This document shows positions 7,913 through 18,241 of a DNA stretch of 64,000 bases, piece by piece. A model generated the notes under the pieces. The model was given only the letters and a program-made list of their open reading frames with translations, searched no databases and had not been told where the DNA came from. The stretch's first letter is position 1, and each line of letters opens with the position of its first letter. Made by a program: the position numbers and the translations under genes. Source of the DNA: Spirosoma sp. KUDC1026 (GTDB lineage: Bacteria; Bacteroidota; Bacteroidia; Cytophagales; Spirosomataceae); contig NZ_CP056032.1 in assembly GCF_013375035.1 (NCBI RefSeq), forward strand, positions 5,454,001-5,518,000, in the 5' to 3' direction.

Positions 7913-10900
7913 TTAGCGATTAATTATCATATAGTGTACAAACCGGCGTCCATCACTTAGCTTGATCACATAGTAATACGTGCCGCTTGGTACTCCATTG
8001 GCATCTCCTCCCACAACGATACCAGTATTTGGTTTACCATCCCAATCATTCTGGTAATCTTCGTTTTTATAGATCATATGGCCCCAGCGGTTGAACACTT
8101 CCAGACTGATCGTCAATCCGGCTGCTCCCCGTATGACGAAGACATCGTTGATGCCGTCACCATTTGGTGAGAATCCTTCCGGAATAAACAGCGACGATGG
8201 TGCCACCTGCAGCGTCAACGGCGTTGGTTCGCTTTCGTTGCTGTCAGATGGGTTGCCGTTGCCGTTCAGATCGGGTTCCAGCCCATTGGTCGACGTATCG
8301 CGGATCCGTACCGTTCCCGCTTTCGCCGTTACCTGAACCGTGTTCCAGAAGGTGCTGTTGCTGCCATCCGGTAGCACATTCACCGTAAAGATCAAGGTAT
8401 CGACCTTACCCGCAGCCAGCATACTGGTGCTGTCGTCGAGCGAAAGTCGGGTATCTTCCATACCGTTGAACCGTGGGTTCAGCAGCAGTGTACATCCCGT
8501 TGAAATCGCTACCGGTGCGTTCGTCACCTTGCAGACAGCGCCGGTTTGGCGGTTGAATCCTTTCTCCAGCGAGTCGGTCAGCATGACGTTCCGCAGCGTA
8601 ACTCCGCTGTAGTTTTTCACCACAACCTGGTACGTTACGTTGTAGCTTCCATCGGCCTGGCGGACGGTGTCGCGAACGGCGAGCGCTACCCCAATGCGTG
8701 GTAACAGCGACCGGTAGTTCAGCGTAACCGGCGTTGGAACATTGTTGTTTCGTGGATCCAGATCGTTGTCCGGGTCAGGGTTGGTACCTGAGGTCGACAC
8801 ATCCTGAACAACTTCGTTCGTTGGCGTCAGGGCGGTTGCCGTTGCCCGGTTGTTGAAGACCGTCGTGTCGGCGTTTTTCACGTCAACCCGAACCGTAAAC
8901 TTCAGATCCCGGCTGGCACCGACGGCCAGTGTACTCATCGAGTCAATCAGCATTTTCGTGATCAGGCCCTGACCCGTATAAGCTGGATCAACACGCAGAC
9001 CAGAGTCGGCCGTTACCGCAATCTGATTGCCCACGATCAGCGCACCCCGCCGGAACGTTTCCGACAGATTATCGACTACCTGTACTTTCTTCAGCGGTAC
9101 GCTGCCCATGTTGCGCAGGCGGATGGTGTACGGTACGTCGTAGACGCCTTCACTACCCGGTACAGCAACGGGTGTGCCAACCGATTTCGCGACGCCCAGT
9201 AATCCGCTTGGCAGGCTGAACCGCACCGCCGTTGAGCTGGCCGTATTCATGATTGGTACCAGACCATCGTTCGAAATGTCGCGTACCGTCTGGCTGCCGT
9301 TCGACGTTTTGCCCGTTACGGTAGCACTGGTGAAGAACGGTCCGTTATTGCCGTTTGGCAGAATCCGCACGATGAACATGAGCGTATCCTGCTCACCTGC
9401 CGACAGGTAGCTGGCCGCAGTCAGCAGGTTGGGCTGCGAGCTGCCGTTGAAGCCACTGTTCGCAACCAGGTTGCTGCCAGTGCCTACTTTCGGTACGCCA
9501 ATCACGGTGAACGATACCGGCGACGCAAAGGCTTTCGACAGGCTATCCGTCAGCGTGAGGCCGAAGAGCGACACATCACCCACGTTTTTCACCGTCGCCC
9601 GGAATCGTACCAGGTAACTGTTATCCGCTTGTTTCTGGTTGTTGGTCACCGCCAGCGACAGCGCAATAGCCGGTCCTTTTATTTGTGGTGCGCCCAGCGT
9701 GAATGACGTATAACCACTGTTGTTGTTCGGGTTACCGTCATTGTCCGGATCGGCACTGCTGCCGCTCACCGACTGATCGGACACCATCGTTACGCTGTTC
9801 ATGGCGGTTGCCACAGCCTGGTTCCGGTAGGTCCGGGTCGTATCACCCGCCCTGCGTCTTACAATCACGTCGAGTGAGAACGTCTGTGAATTACCCGGCA
9901 GCAGATAGCTTGCCGACGTGAGCATGCTCGCCGTAGCCGCGCCCGTGTAGGCCGGATTCACCGTGATCGTCCGGCAGTTAGCCGATGTGCAACCGGCAGC
10001 TACGCTGGTCGACACCACCTGACCCGGTGCAAAGACACCAGCCAGGTTATCCGTCACCTGTACGTTACGCAGGGTATCGTCGCCGAAGTTAGTCACCACG
10101 AAGCGGTACGTTACCCGCATCAAAGAATCACCCACCAGCGTTGGGGTACCCGTCACCGCTTTCGCCAGACCAATCAAGCTTGGTTTGTAGGGCGTCAGGT
10201 CGGTTACCGTTACGCTCGACGTATCGTTGGCCGGGTTACTATCCCGCATGTCGCAGTACGTAATCTCGGCTTTATTGACAATCCGGCCTTTCGACAGAAT
10301 CCGGGCGTTGAACGAAAAGCTCGACGCTTGTTTGGCCCGCAGGCTGTCAATCCGTTTGTTGATTACGCCACCCGAGATACCGATACCGCTTTCGGTCACC
10401 AGTTCCAGTCCTTTCGGCAGTACGTCACGTACATCGATGTTTTTCGCTGTGTAGTTGCCGTTGTTGGTTACCCGGATGGTATACGTTACAATCTCGCCCT
10501 GCTGAACGGCCGTTTTGCTAACCGTTTTAGTAACGGCCAGATCGGTTGTCAGCGAATCGGCGGTGCAGTTGAAGATGCTCACCGTTACGGCGGCTGGTGC
10601 GCTGACGCAGCCCGCGTTCGACCGCGAGAACACGTAATACGTACCGGCCCCGACCGAATCCGTCCGAATCACCAGCGGTGAGGTTATCGTTTTACCCACC
10701 CGGAACTCATACGAATGCCCCACTGCCGTGTACGACAGCGCGTTCGCCAGGTTAACCGTTGGCGACGGACAGGTATTCCGCAGGTTCTGCACCACCGGCA
10801 TTTCGGCAGGCAGCGACGCGGTCAGTACCACATCCTCCGATTTCACCGATGTACAACCGTTGGCATCCACCAGTTGTACACTATACGTACCGCTGTTTTT

Positions 10901-13900
10901 CAGGACAATGGTCTGCGTTGTGGCTTTGCTGTTCCAGAGGTACCCCGCAGCACCGGCTGGTGCCTGCAGAATCACCGAATCACCGTAGCAGAAAGTCGTT
11001 TTACCAATAACCGCGATGGTTGGTACCGATTTGATACCGCCAATCGTCAGTACAACATCGTCTTTCGCAACCGGGCAGGCGGCATTGTTCAGGCTCACCG
11101 ACAGGGTCAGCGTGACTTTGCCGACCATAACGTCCTCGGTGCTGGCCGTATAGATTGGGTTGGCTGAGAATGGGTTGCTGAACGTACCCGTACCGCTCGT
11201 TGTCCAGTGCGCTACGGCATTAGCACCGCCAATCACTCCGTTCAGCTGGTACGTCTTAGCCGCGCAGATGGTCGCGTCAGCACCGGCGTTGGCCGTTGCC
11301 GGACTGGTTGGATCACAGGCAATCGGCGTTTCACAGGATTTGATCAGCACGTGGATCATCGCTGGCAGGCCGTAGCAACCGTTGACTGTCCGTTCGACGA
11401 CGTAGTACGTACCCGTACCCACGGTGGCGGGATTCGCTACTTTCGAGTCGGCACTCAACGATGCATTGGTGTAGTACTCAAAGACACCACCCGCTGTGCT
11501 CACTTTACTGGTTACACCCGATACCAGATTCACTGTTGTCGCCGGGCAGATGTTGGTCCGGTCAGCCACAGTTGGCGTTGCTACTTTCGGCAGTACCGTT
11601 ATAGTGATTGGGTTCGAGGCCTCGCTCTTACAGAAGTCCGAGCTGCAGCAACGAGCCGTGTACGTGCCGCTTTTGGCCAGCGAGATCGTGATCGAATTTC
11701 CAACCAGATCGTTCGACCAGGTTACGTACGAACCCGGTCCGCAGCCCTGCGCCGTCAGGGTAATTGGCGCGCCGAAGCAGGCGGTTACGCTGCTGCCGCT
11801 GCCCGTCACGCCCGATACCGTAATGGTTGGCGGAGCTGGCGAGCCTACCGTGATGGTGCTGTATGGTGACCAGTCGCCTTCGCAACCAGCTACTTTGCAT
11901 TTCACGCGGTATTGAGTGGTAGCCGTTGGTGCCGCCGTGAGCGTGTTGCCCGTTGAGCCATCCGACCAGATGTAGCTTCCCATGTCACAGCCCGTTGCGG
12001 TCAGCACTACCGTTTCGCCTGGGCAAACGCTTGGCTTGCTCACGGCAACGGTTGGTGTACCTGGTGTCCCCAGAATGACATCGATGCTGGCCGACTCCTC
12101 GCTGGTGCAACCATCAATGGTGCAGGTTGCCATCAGCCACAGATCGCTGGTAACGACTTTTGTAATTTTTGCACCGACGGTACCATCCGACCAGGTCACG
12201 ATGCCACCGTCGCAGCCGAGGGCTTCGAGCGTAGCTGTGGTTCCGTAGCAAACCGTCAGCGATGGACCGGCTACCAGGCGTGGCGGCTCTACGTGACGAA
12301 CGTTTACCGCAGCCCCTGTTCCGTCGAATGCGGCACAGAGGTTTCGACTGCTAATCAGGAGCGACACGTCCTGCGCCGTTGACAGGCCAGGCCGGATCGC
12401 CGATACGTCCAGGTAGTTTTTATCCGATGCGTTGGCGTTGTAGACCAGTGTATGGATTGTGTAACCCGCCGACTGAGCCGGTACGTTGAAGCTTGGTGTC
12501 GCGCTGGTTTGTTCAACCACCTTGCTGGCCCCTTTCGTCAATATGTACAGTACTGAGTAACCGGCTGGCTGCACCAGACCGCCGTTCGCGCGGGCAGCTA
12601 CCGTTGTACTGTTCGAATCGGCACAAACCGTTGGGCTCACCGCAACGAGCGTACCGGCGCTAACTGTACAATCCGTGTTGGTGGTCACCGTGATCGAGGT
12701 CGACGGATCGCTCAGGCAGGTACCCACGCGGCACTGGGCGTAGTAGGTCTGCGTACCCGTTGGCTGCACGACGATACTGGTACCCGTGTTGCTGCCGTTG
12801 ATGCCATTCGCCGACCACACTACCGTACCGTTGCAGCCCGTAGCCGTCAGCGTAACCGTACCACCCGGCGCTACCGACGTAGCCGATGCAGCAATGGTTG
12901 GGGCGGCAACCGGTACCACGGTGATGGTGTAGGTACCGGCCGTCGCACTGCGGCAAGCGCCCACCTGGCAGTAGACTGAGTAGGTTGTTGTTGCGCCAGG
13001 AGTCACTGTGATCGATGACGTGGTTTCGCCCGTGCTCCAGACTGGTGTACCGGCGCAGTTGCTCACACTCAGCGTTACGGGGTCTTTACCGCAGGTTACG
13101 CTGGTGCTGGCCACGACGGTCGGTGCTGGCAATGGCGTTACGTTAATATCAATGACGTTCGACTGGCCGCTGCCGCATTGCGTTCCTACTTTACATACGG
13201 CGTAGAACTGGTGGACGCTGGCCGTTGCCGTTACTGACACAACCGGTCCCGTCTGACCATCCGACCAGATTACCGTACCGTTACAGCCCGTAGCCGAGAG
13301 CGATACAACTCCGCCGTCGCAGGTAGCCGTCGTTGATGCGGTGATTCTCGGAGCCGTACCAGCTGTGTTGACCGTTACGCGAATCCGATTCGAGACGTCG
13401 CTGGTGCAGGTAGCCAGTTGGCAGGTAGCGTAGTATTCTTTCGTTTCTGTCGGCATGAACGTGATGGTTGAACCGGTCAGGTTCACACCCGACCATTTCA
13501 CCGTGCCCGTGCAGCCTTGAGCCGACAGCGTGATGGCTTCTCCGCTACAGATGAATGTTTTGTTTGCACTGATAATTGGTGCCGATGGGGTCAGCACCGT
13601 AACCGGTACCGATGGCGATGCTTCACTCAGGCAGGTACGAACCCGACACTGGGCGTAGTAGCTCGTGGTCGCGGTTGGTTTCACCGTAATGCTGGCTCCC
13701 GTGGCACCGGTGTTCCAGACTAGGGTACCGTTGCAGTTCGTTGCCGTCAGCACAACCTGACCACCTGCGCAAATCGAGTCAACGCTGGCCGTTACAGTTG
13801 GGATAGTCGGACTCACGACGTTAATAACGACGGGCGCTGAAGCCGGGCTGGTGCAGGCACCGCTCTGGCAGGATACGGTATAACTGTTGTTGCTATTCGT

Positions 13901-16900
13901 TGGCCGAACCACGATGCTGGCTCCCGTAGCACCCGTGCTCCAGACTGGCGTACCCAGGCAGCCACCGGCGGTCAGCGTAACCGATTCGCCCGGACAAACC
14001 TCCGTCGCTGTGCTGGCAATCGTTGGCGCAACCAGCGTTGGGGTTATTTCGATAATCTGCGTAGCTGACTGGCTCAGGCAGGTACCGACGCGGCACTGCG
14101 CGGTATAGGTCGTCCGTACGGTTGGGGTAACCACGATAGATGCTTCCGTCTGCCCCGTAGACCATTGAATCGTACCGCCCGCACAGGCGCTTGCGGTCAA
14201 CGTCACTGACGATCCCGCACACACGCTTGCCGCACTTGCCGTAATGGTTGGTGTTTGCGGATCGTTGACCTGAATCGTGATCGGGTTCGACGCGGCACTC
14301 ACGCAACGCCCAACGATACAGGTGGCCGAGTAGATCGTCGTTGCCGTTGGCGATACACTGACCGAAAGACCCGTTTGACCATCCGACCAGCGAACCGTTC
14401 CACCGGCACAACCCGTTGCTTGCAGCGTCACCATAGCTCCCCGGCAGATTTCGCTGGCCGAGCTGGCAATAACTGGTGGTTGAACGACGCATTGATCAAT
14501 CAGGATAACCGCCGTGGATGTATCGTTGGTCATTTTGCCGGGATCGTTGTTATCCCCGCTGATGGTAGCCGTGTTACGTAGCGTACCGGTCGAATTGATC
14601 GTTGCTTCGATCAAAATATTCCGGTTGGATCCCGATGTCAACGCACCAACCGTCCAGATACCCGTAGCCGGATTGTACTCGCCGACTGGCGTTGAACTAA
14701 CATAGGTCAGCGTAGCTGGCAGCACATCGCGCACCGTTACATTCGTACCGGTGATTGGTCCGTTGTTCGAGGCCGTAATGGCGTAGGTTACTTTCTGACC
14801 CAGCGCGTAGGGTCCTGGCGTCACAACGCGTTTGGCCACTGCCAGATCGGCCCGGCACTGCCCAACCGTAATCGTCAGCGAGGTGCGGCTGCTAACACAG
14901 TTGTCTGCATTAATAGCTTCGGCCGAGTAAACGACGGCGCCAATTCCGGCTGGCGTAACGAGCAGTTTTTCTCCGCTTTCGGTTGTTGCAATCAACTGGT
15001 TGTTCTGATCATACCAATTGATCCGGGCACCCGGTGCAAAACCAATCAGTTTGGTGCTGCTGCCCTGACAAACCAGCGTATCGTCGCAGGCAACGCCCAC
15101 TGGCGGTACTGGACGGGGATTAATCCGGGCAACGAGCGAGCTGCTGGAAGCCGTGCAGTTTCCGCCTGGATTGTTAGTCGTTGCCGTCAGCAGTACCGAT
15201 CCTGCTACCAGGTCAGCTGCCGATGGGGTATAGATCGTTTCAAGCGCTGTTGCACTGCCAAACGTACCCGAACCGTTTGTCGACCAGGTTACGCTTGTGG
15301 CCGATCCGGACAGGATCGCCCGCAGCGGAATGATGTCGCCAGCGCAGACGGCCACGCCAGGACCAACGGTTACGCCCGCTACGTTCTGGCAGTTACAGTC
15401 GATGATATTTACCGACAATACCGTCGGATCGCTGTAGCAGTCGGCCGACCGGGCGAAGAGGTAATAATTTCCGGTGCCTACCGAGGTCAGATTCGTTACC
15501 TGCGTTCCGGGAGCGCGGTTTATGCTGGTGTACCATTCATAAGTCAGCCCAGGCAGTTGGTTTGTGATCTGAACCGTTGTCAGATTAACCGACGTAGCGG
15601 GGCAGACATTCTGAGCGGTACCGGCAATGACTGGTGCTGCCAGATCCGTAACGGTCACCGTGACTGGCAGACGCGTACTGGCGCAACCATCAGCCGATAC
15701 AGCTTCCGCGTAATAGGTCGTCGTCGCTACCGGGACGACCGTGAATGGAGCACCACTTGCCACTGTATCAATGGCGGTGCCGCCCGTTGCCGACAGATAC
15801 CAGCGAATCGAAGCGCCCGGCGCTGATGTCGACGCGATCAGTTGGGCAGTTCCTCCAACGCAGACCGTCGTGTTCGACGAAACGATCAGGTTAAAGTTCG
15901 TTGGGCAACGTGGTGCTAAACCAGCATCAACCGTCAGGCGAACTTCGCCCGGAGACAGCACATACACGGGTGTCCGACCGGTGACTGGATCAGCAACGCT
16001 GTTCGTACCGTCGATCCCCTGCCCGGCCAGCGTCAGCTTCAGGTTACGGGCGCCCAGCCCCGTTGTGTCGAAGACAACGTAGTAGCCGGTGCCCGGTGTC
16101 AGATTCGTGAACAGGTACTTACCGTTACTGTCTGTAAGCTGACTGGTTACCGGTGTTGCCTGGCCGTCTATATATAAGGATACACGAATGCCCGACACAC
16201 CCGTTTCGGTGCCGCCATCCTGAACTCCATTTCCGTTGTTGTCGTAGAAGACAAAGTCTCCCAGACTGGCACTCGGTACGTAGAAACCAGCGTCGATAGT
16301 CGTATTGTTTTCGCCCGGTGCCAACGTGAAGCTCGCGGTTCGGCCAGTGATCGGATCAGCATCTGAATCGATCGTACGGTCTGTGCCGACCAGCGCGCTG
16401 GTTGAGACGTAACCGGTTGGTGTGGCAAAACTCACTGAGTACGGAACACCCGGCGTCAAACTGGTAAAGCTGTAAATGCCCGAGGCATTCGTTGTTGTCG
16501 TTGCCACAACTTGCCCCGTCCCATCTAATAAGGATACACTTACCCCCGAAATACCAGGTTCACTCGTTTGTTGCAGACCATCTCTGTTCAGGTCAGCAAA
16601 AACTTTGTCGCCCACGCTGCTCACTGGAGCCGCATCAACCTGAATGTTGCAGCAGTTCGACACCGGGCAGCCATCCATATACATAACGAACCGATACGTA
16701 CCGGGGCTCTTGATTGTCAGCGAAAAATCACTGTTCACCTGAGCCAGGTCAGCGGAAACAGCTGTTGTACTGATCGGTGTTTCGTTGCGATACCAGACAA
16801 TCTGGTTATAGCCAGTTGGAATCGTAATGGTGTATTCGTCACCCGGATACCAGAGCAGCGGCACCGAGAAACAGACCGAGCTATAATCGTCTTCGAGCAA

Positions 16901-17494
16901 GTGCTGGTTGTTCGGCGTCGAATCGAAATCCTGCTGTCCTGCACCGATGATTTCGGCTTTGCTGAACCAAACCCCGCGTTCCTGCACCGTAGCGCTGATA
17001 ACCAGCACCGCCGAATCGAGGGGAGCAATGCTGTTGATCGTCCAGGTGCCGGTTGCGTCATTATACGATCCACCACCGCGCAGAATATTTGCCGAGCCGG
17101 GTATGTAGGTAACCCCGCCTGCCGGCAGATCAGTCTTAACCACCACGTTGGTAGCCGCAACCGACCCTGGCGCGTTAGCAACAACCAGCGTATACGCGAC
17201 AGCGTTGCCAATAGCCGGACTCTGATTGCTAATACTCTGGCGCAGACTCAGATCAATAGTCTGCATGTCCTGCGCCTGGGCTGATGTAACAAGTCCGGTT
17301 AGCAGGACAGCCCAGAACGCACAAAAGCCCTGTAGGGCGGGGAGCATTCTGAACAGACCCAACAGACGATCAAGCAGATTGTCGATAAATGCGGGTTGCC
17401 GGTCAGGACGTTTCCTGAAAACCTCCGCCCCATCGGCCATTGGCCGGACTAATGGTTCGTATGGCAGGTTGCTTCGTAGAATTGACTCATTCAT
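7913..17494 (-). CDS. Giant T9SS type B surface protein with SdrD-B, DUF11 and Ig-like repeats
   Basis: About 3193 residues from the ATG at 17494. The frame is open to an ATG at 17821 and a later ATG at 17347 sits just before the signal peptide (FWAVLLTGLVTSAQA), so the start is uncertain. Order by position: a first DUF11-like domain (17270-16920); two SdrD-B-like domains (GDKVFADLNRDGLQQ, GDFVFYDNNGNGVQDG; 16615-15910); Ig-like domains; DUF11 (14860-14500); about nine short Ig-like modules with a repeated Cys pattern (14495-12660); further Ig-like domains; then five DUF11/conserved-repeat domains (10545-8200). The end (from 8190) is the gliding-type T9SS type B sorting domain: FIPEGFSPNGDGINDVF, EVFNRWGHMIY, GTYYYVIKL. 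Such domains direct export through T9SS and surface attachment. Function is likely adhesion or motility; there is no enzymatic motif. It is first in the operon with PorP/SprF 5 bases behind. Confidence 0.9.
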   Translation of the reverse strand: MNESILRSNLPYEPLVRPMADGAEVFRKRPDRQPAFIDNLLDRLLGLFRMLPALQGFCAFWAVLLTGLVTSAQAQDMQTIDLSLRQSISNQSPAIGNAVAYTLVVANAPGSVAATNVVVKTDLPAGGVTYIPGSANILRGGGSYNDATGTWTINSIAPLDSAVLVISATVQERGVWFSKAEIIGAGQQDFDSTPNNQHLLEDDYSSVCFSVPLLWYPGDEYTITIPTGYNQIVWYRNETPISTTAVSADLAQVNSDFSLTIKSPGTYRFVMYMDGCPVSNCCNIQVDAAPVSSVGDKVFADLNRDGLQQTSEPGISGVSVSLLDGTGQVVATTTTNASGIYSFTSLTPGVPYSVSFATPTGYVSTSALVGTDRTIDSDADPITGRTASFTLAPGENNTTIDAGFYVPSASLGDFVFYDNNGNGVQDGGTETGVSGIRVSLYIDGQATPVTSQLTDSNGKYLFTNLTPGTGYYVVFDTTGLGARNLKLTLAGQGIDGTNSVADPVTGRTPVYVLSPGEVRLTVDAGLAPRCPTNFNLIVSSNTTVCVGGTAQLIASTSAPGASIRWYLSATGGTAIDTVASGAPFTVVPVATTTYYAEAVSADGCASTRLPVTVTVTDLAAPVIAGTAQNVCPATSVNLTTVQITNQLPGLTYEWYTSINRAPGTQVTNLTSVGTGNYYLFARSADCYSDPTVLSVNIIDCNCQNVAGVTVGPGVAVCAGDIIPLRAILSGSATSVTWSTNGSGTFGSATALETIYTPSAADLVAGSVLLTATTNNPGGNCTASSSSLVARINPRPVPPVGVACDDTLVCQGSSTKLIGFAPGARINWYDQNNQLIATTESGEKLLVTPAGIGAVVYSAEAINADNCVSSRTSLTITVGQCRADLAVAKRVVTPGPYALGQKVTYAITASNNGPITGTNVTVRDVLPATLTYVSSTPVGEYNPATGIWTVGALTSGSNRNILIEATINSTGTLRNTATISGDNNDPGKMTNDTSTAVILIDQCVVQPPVIASSASEICRGAMVTLQATGCAGGTVRWSDGQTGLSVSVSPTATTIYSATCIVGRCVSAASNPITIQVNDPQTPTITASAASVCAGSSVTLTASACAGGTIQWSTGQTEASIVVTPTVRTTYTAQCRVGTCLSQSATQIIEITPTLVAPTIASTATEVCPGESVTLTAGGCLGTPVWSTGATGASIVVRPTNSNNSYTVSCQSGACTSPASAPVVINVVSPTIPTVTASVDSICAGGQVVLTATNCNGTLVWNTGATGASITVKPTATTSYYAQCRVRTCLSEASPSVPVTVLTPSAPIISANKTFICSGEAITLSAQGCTGTVKWSGVNLTGSTITFMPTETKEYYATCQLATCTSDVSNRIRVTVNTAGTAPRITASTTATCDGGVVSLSATGCNGTVIWSDGQTGPVVSVTATASVHQFYAVCKVGTQCGSGQSNVIDINVTPLPAPTVVASTSVTCGKDPVTLSVSNCAGTPVWSTGETTSSITVTPGATTTYSVYCQVGACRSATAGTYTITVVPVAAPTIAASATSVAPGGTVTLTATGCNGTVVWSANGINGSNTGTSIVVQPTGTQTYYAQCRVGTCLSDPSTSITVTTNTDCTVSAGTLVAVSPTVCADSNSTTVAARANGGLVQPAGYSVLYILTKGASKVVEQTSATPSFNVPAQSAGYTIHTLVYNANASDKNYLDVSAIRPGLSTAQDVSLLISSRNLCAAFDGTGAAVNVRHVEPPRLVAGPSLTVCYGTTATLEALGCDGGIVTWSDGTVGAKITKVVTSDLWLMATCTIDGCTSEESASIDVILGTPGTPTVAVSKPSVCPGETVVLTATGCDMGSYIWSDGSTGNTLTAAPTATTQYRVKCKVAGCEGDWSPYSTITVGSPAPPTITVSGVTGSGSSVTACFGAPITLTAQGCGPGSYVTWSNDLVGNSITISLAKSGTYTARCCSSDFCKSEASNPITITVLPKVATPTVADRTNICPATTVNLVSGVTSKVSTAGGVFEYYTNASLSADSKVANPATVGTGTYYVVERTVNGCYGLPAMIHVLIKSCETPIACDPTSPATANAGADATICAAKTYQLNGVIGGANAVAHWTTSGTGTFSNPFSANPIYTASTEDVMVGKVTLTLSVSLNNAACPVAKDDVVLTIGGIKSVPTIAVIGKTTFCYGDSVILQAPAGAAGYLWNSKATTQTIVLKNSGTYSVQLVDANGCTSVKSEDVVLTASLPAEMPVVQNLRNTCPSPTVNLANALSYTAVGHSYEFRVGKTITSPLVIRTDSVGAGTYYVFSRSNAGCVSAPAAVTVSIFNCTADSLTTDLAVTKTVSKTAVQQGEIVTYTIRVTNNGNYTAKNIDVRDVLPKGLELVTESGIGISGGVINKRIDSLRAKQASSFSFNARILSKGRIVNKAEITYCDMRDSNPANDTSSVTVTDLTPYKPSLIGLAKAVTGTPTLVGDSLMRVTYRFVVTNFGDDTLRNVQVTDNLAGVFAPGQVVSTSVAAGCTSANCRTITVNPAYTGAATASMLTSASYLLPGNSQTFSLDVIVRRRAGDTTRTYRNQAVATAMNSVTMVSDQSVSGSSADPDNDGNPNNNSGYTSFTLGAPQIKGPAIALSLAVTNNQKQADNSYLVRFRATVKNVGDVSLFGLTLTDSLSKAFASPVSFTVIGVPKVGTGSNLVANSGFNGSSQPNLLTAASYLSAGEQDTLMFIVRILPNGNNGPFFTSATVTGKTSNGSQTVRDISNDGLVPIMNTASSTAVRFSLPSGLLGVAKSVGTPVAVPGSEGVYDVPYTIRLRNMGSVPLKKVQVVDNLSETFRRGALIVGNQIAVTADSGLRVDPAYTGQGLITKMLIDSMSTLAVGASRDLKFTVRVDVKNADTTVFNNRATATALTPTNEVVQDVSTSGTNPDPDNDLDPRNNNVPTPVTLNYRSLLPRIGVALAVRDTVRQADGSYNVTYQVVVKNYSGVTLRNVMLTDSLEKGFNRQTGAVCKVTNAPVAISTGCTLLLNPRFNGMEDTRLSLDDSTSMLAAGKVDTLIFTVNVLPDGSNSTFWNTVQVTAKAGTVRIRDTSTNGLEPDLNGNGNPSDSNESEPTPLTLQVAPSSLFIPEGFSPNGDGINDVFVIRGAAGLTISLEVFNRWGHMIYKNEDYQNDWDGKPNTGIVVGGDANGVPSGTYYYVIKLSDGRRFVHYMIINR
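12660..14495 (-). repeat. Protein-level tandem Ig-like modules with conserved cysteines
   Basis: Within the giant type B protein about nine modules of roughly 70-80 residues follow each other. Each has the pattern: Cys after a variable start (EVCPGESVTL, SICAGGQVVL), a GC or NC about 10 residues on, a WS(T/D)G core (VWSTGATGASI), and a terminal pair as in YTAQCRVGTCLS. One module lacks the first Cys (TSVAPGGTVTL). The DNA of the modules has diverged, so this is an old amplification. Four conserved Cys per module suggest two disulfides. Confidence 0.75.
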
Positions 17495-18241
17495 TGACCG
17501 TCTGGATGAACGCGTAGTGCATGATGAATTGAAATAAGTACGGTGGTTTTGTAAACTGTTCACGGCATCCGCCAGTGTCGATTGGGGCGACACTAGCGAA
17601 GCTGTAGGACACGGAGTAGATGCAGCTAGTTGAGAAGAGGAAGCGGGAAGAGAAGCCGACAACCCCGGAGCGCCGAGCCGACCCGCCGGGCCTGAATCGC
17701 CCAGAACCCGAAGCAGCAGATGCATTGTACGTTGAAAAAGAGTCCAGCCCCACAACCAAGAGGCTATGAGTCGGGAAGTGCTTGTACTATATAAAGAACG
17801 TAGCGTAGAGAGTACTGCCATCTGGTACTTAGTTTGGGGCGTTATTTAATGCAGCCCCCCTCCTTTGTCGGGAGGTATAGAGCCTGCAAACCCATGACAA
17901 GTCGCAGCTTGCTTTTTCTGTGAAAGACAAGACGGTACTGGTCAGCCTGAAATCATCGAAAACTATGCCAAACCCCCTATTTTAAAGGGTTAGCCCAAGG
18001 AAGGAGGAAGGAAACCACAGCTTATCCAGTCAGCGCGATTAATCTGGAGAAAATTATCCGAACTGGCATGAGTCGCATCCCAACTGCGAAAATTATGCCA
18101 ACCAGGATGTAACCATTGGGGAAGTCTAAATTTATTAATTATGCGTTAATTGACCTTTTGTGTAACACTGGACAGCTAAAAGCCGCAAAGCCACTCCGAT
18201 CAGGGAGTGGCTTTGCGGCTTTTGTAGACTCAGATTTCTGC
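17495..18241. other. Long region upstream of the giant cargo operon
   Basis: It holds an in-frame extension of the giant gene (17495-17821) that lacks domain similarity and is probably untranslated leader, and a terminator at 18178-18223. Three similar direct repeats occur: gaaaactatgccaaacc (17958-17974), gaaaattatcc (18049-18059) and gaaaattatgccaacc (18088-18103). The operon promoter must lie here, but I cannot place it with confidence. The best candidate for a minus-strand -7 box, TAGTTTTC (17958-17965), falls inside the first repeat. Confidence 0.45.
18178..18223 (-). terminator. Strong intrinsic terminator, symmetric
   Basis: A perfect 20-bp stem (18178-18197 with 18204-18223) and a 6-base loop gatcag; both strands end the stem in TTTT. 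It lies 18 bases beyond the stop of the minus-strand gene ending at 18242 and shields the giant operon from read-through. Confidence 0.9.

Noticed and set aside
11207-11869. Plus-strand open frame of 220 codons inside the giant type B gene
   Set aside because: Antisense to a well-supported coding frame with repeats; composition is Arg/Trp-rich shadow protein without domain similarity.
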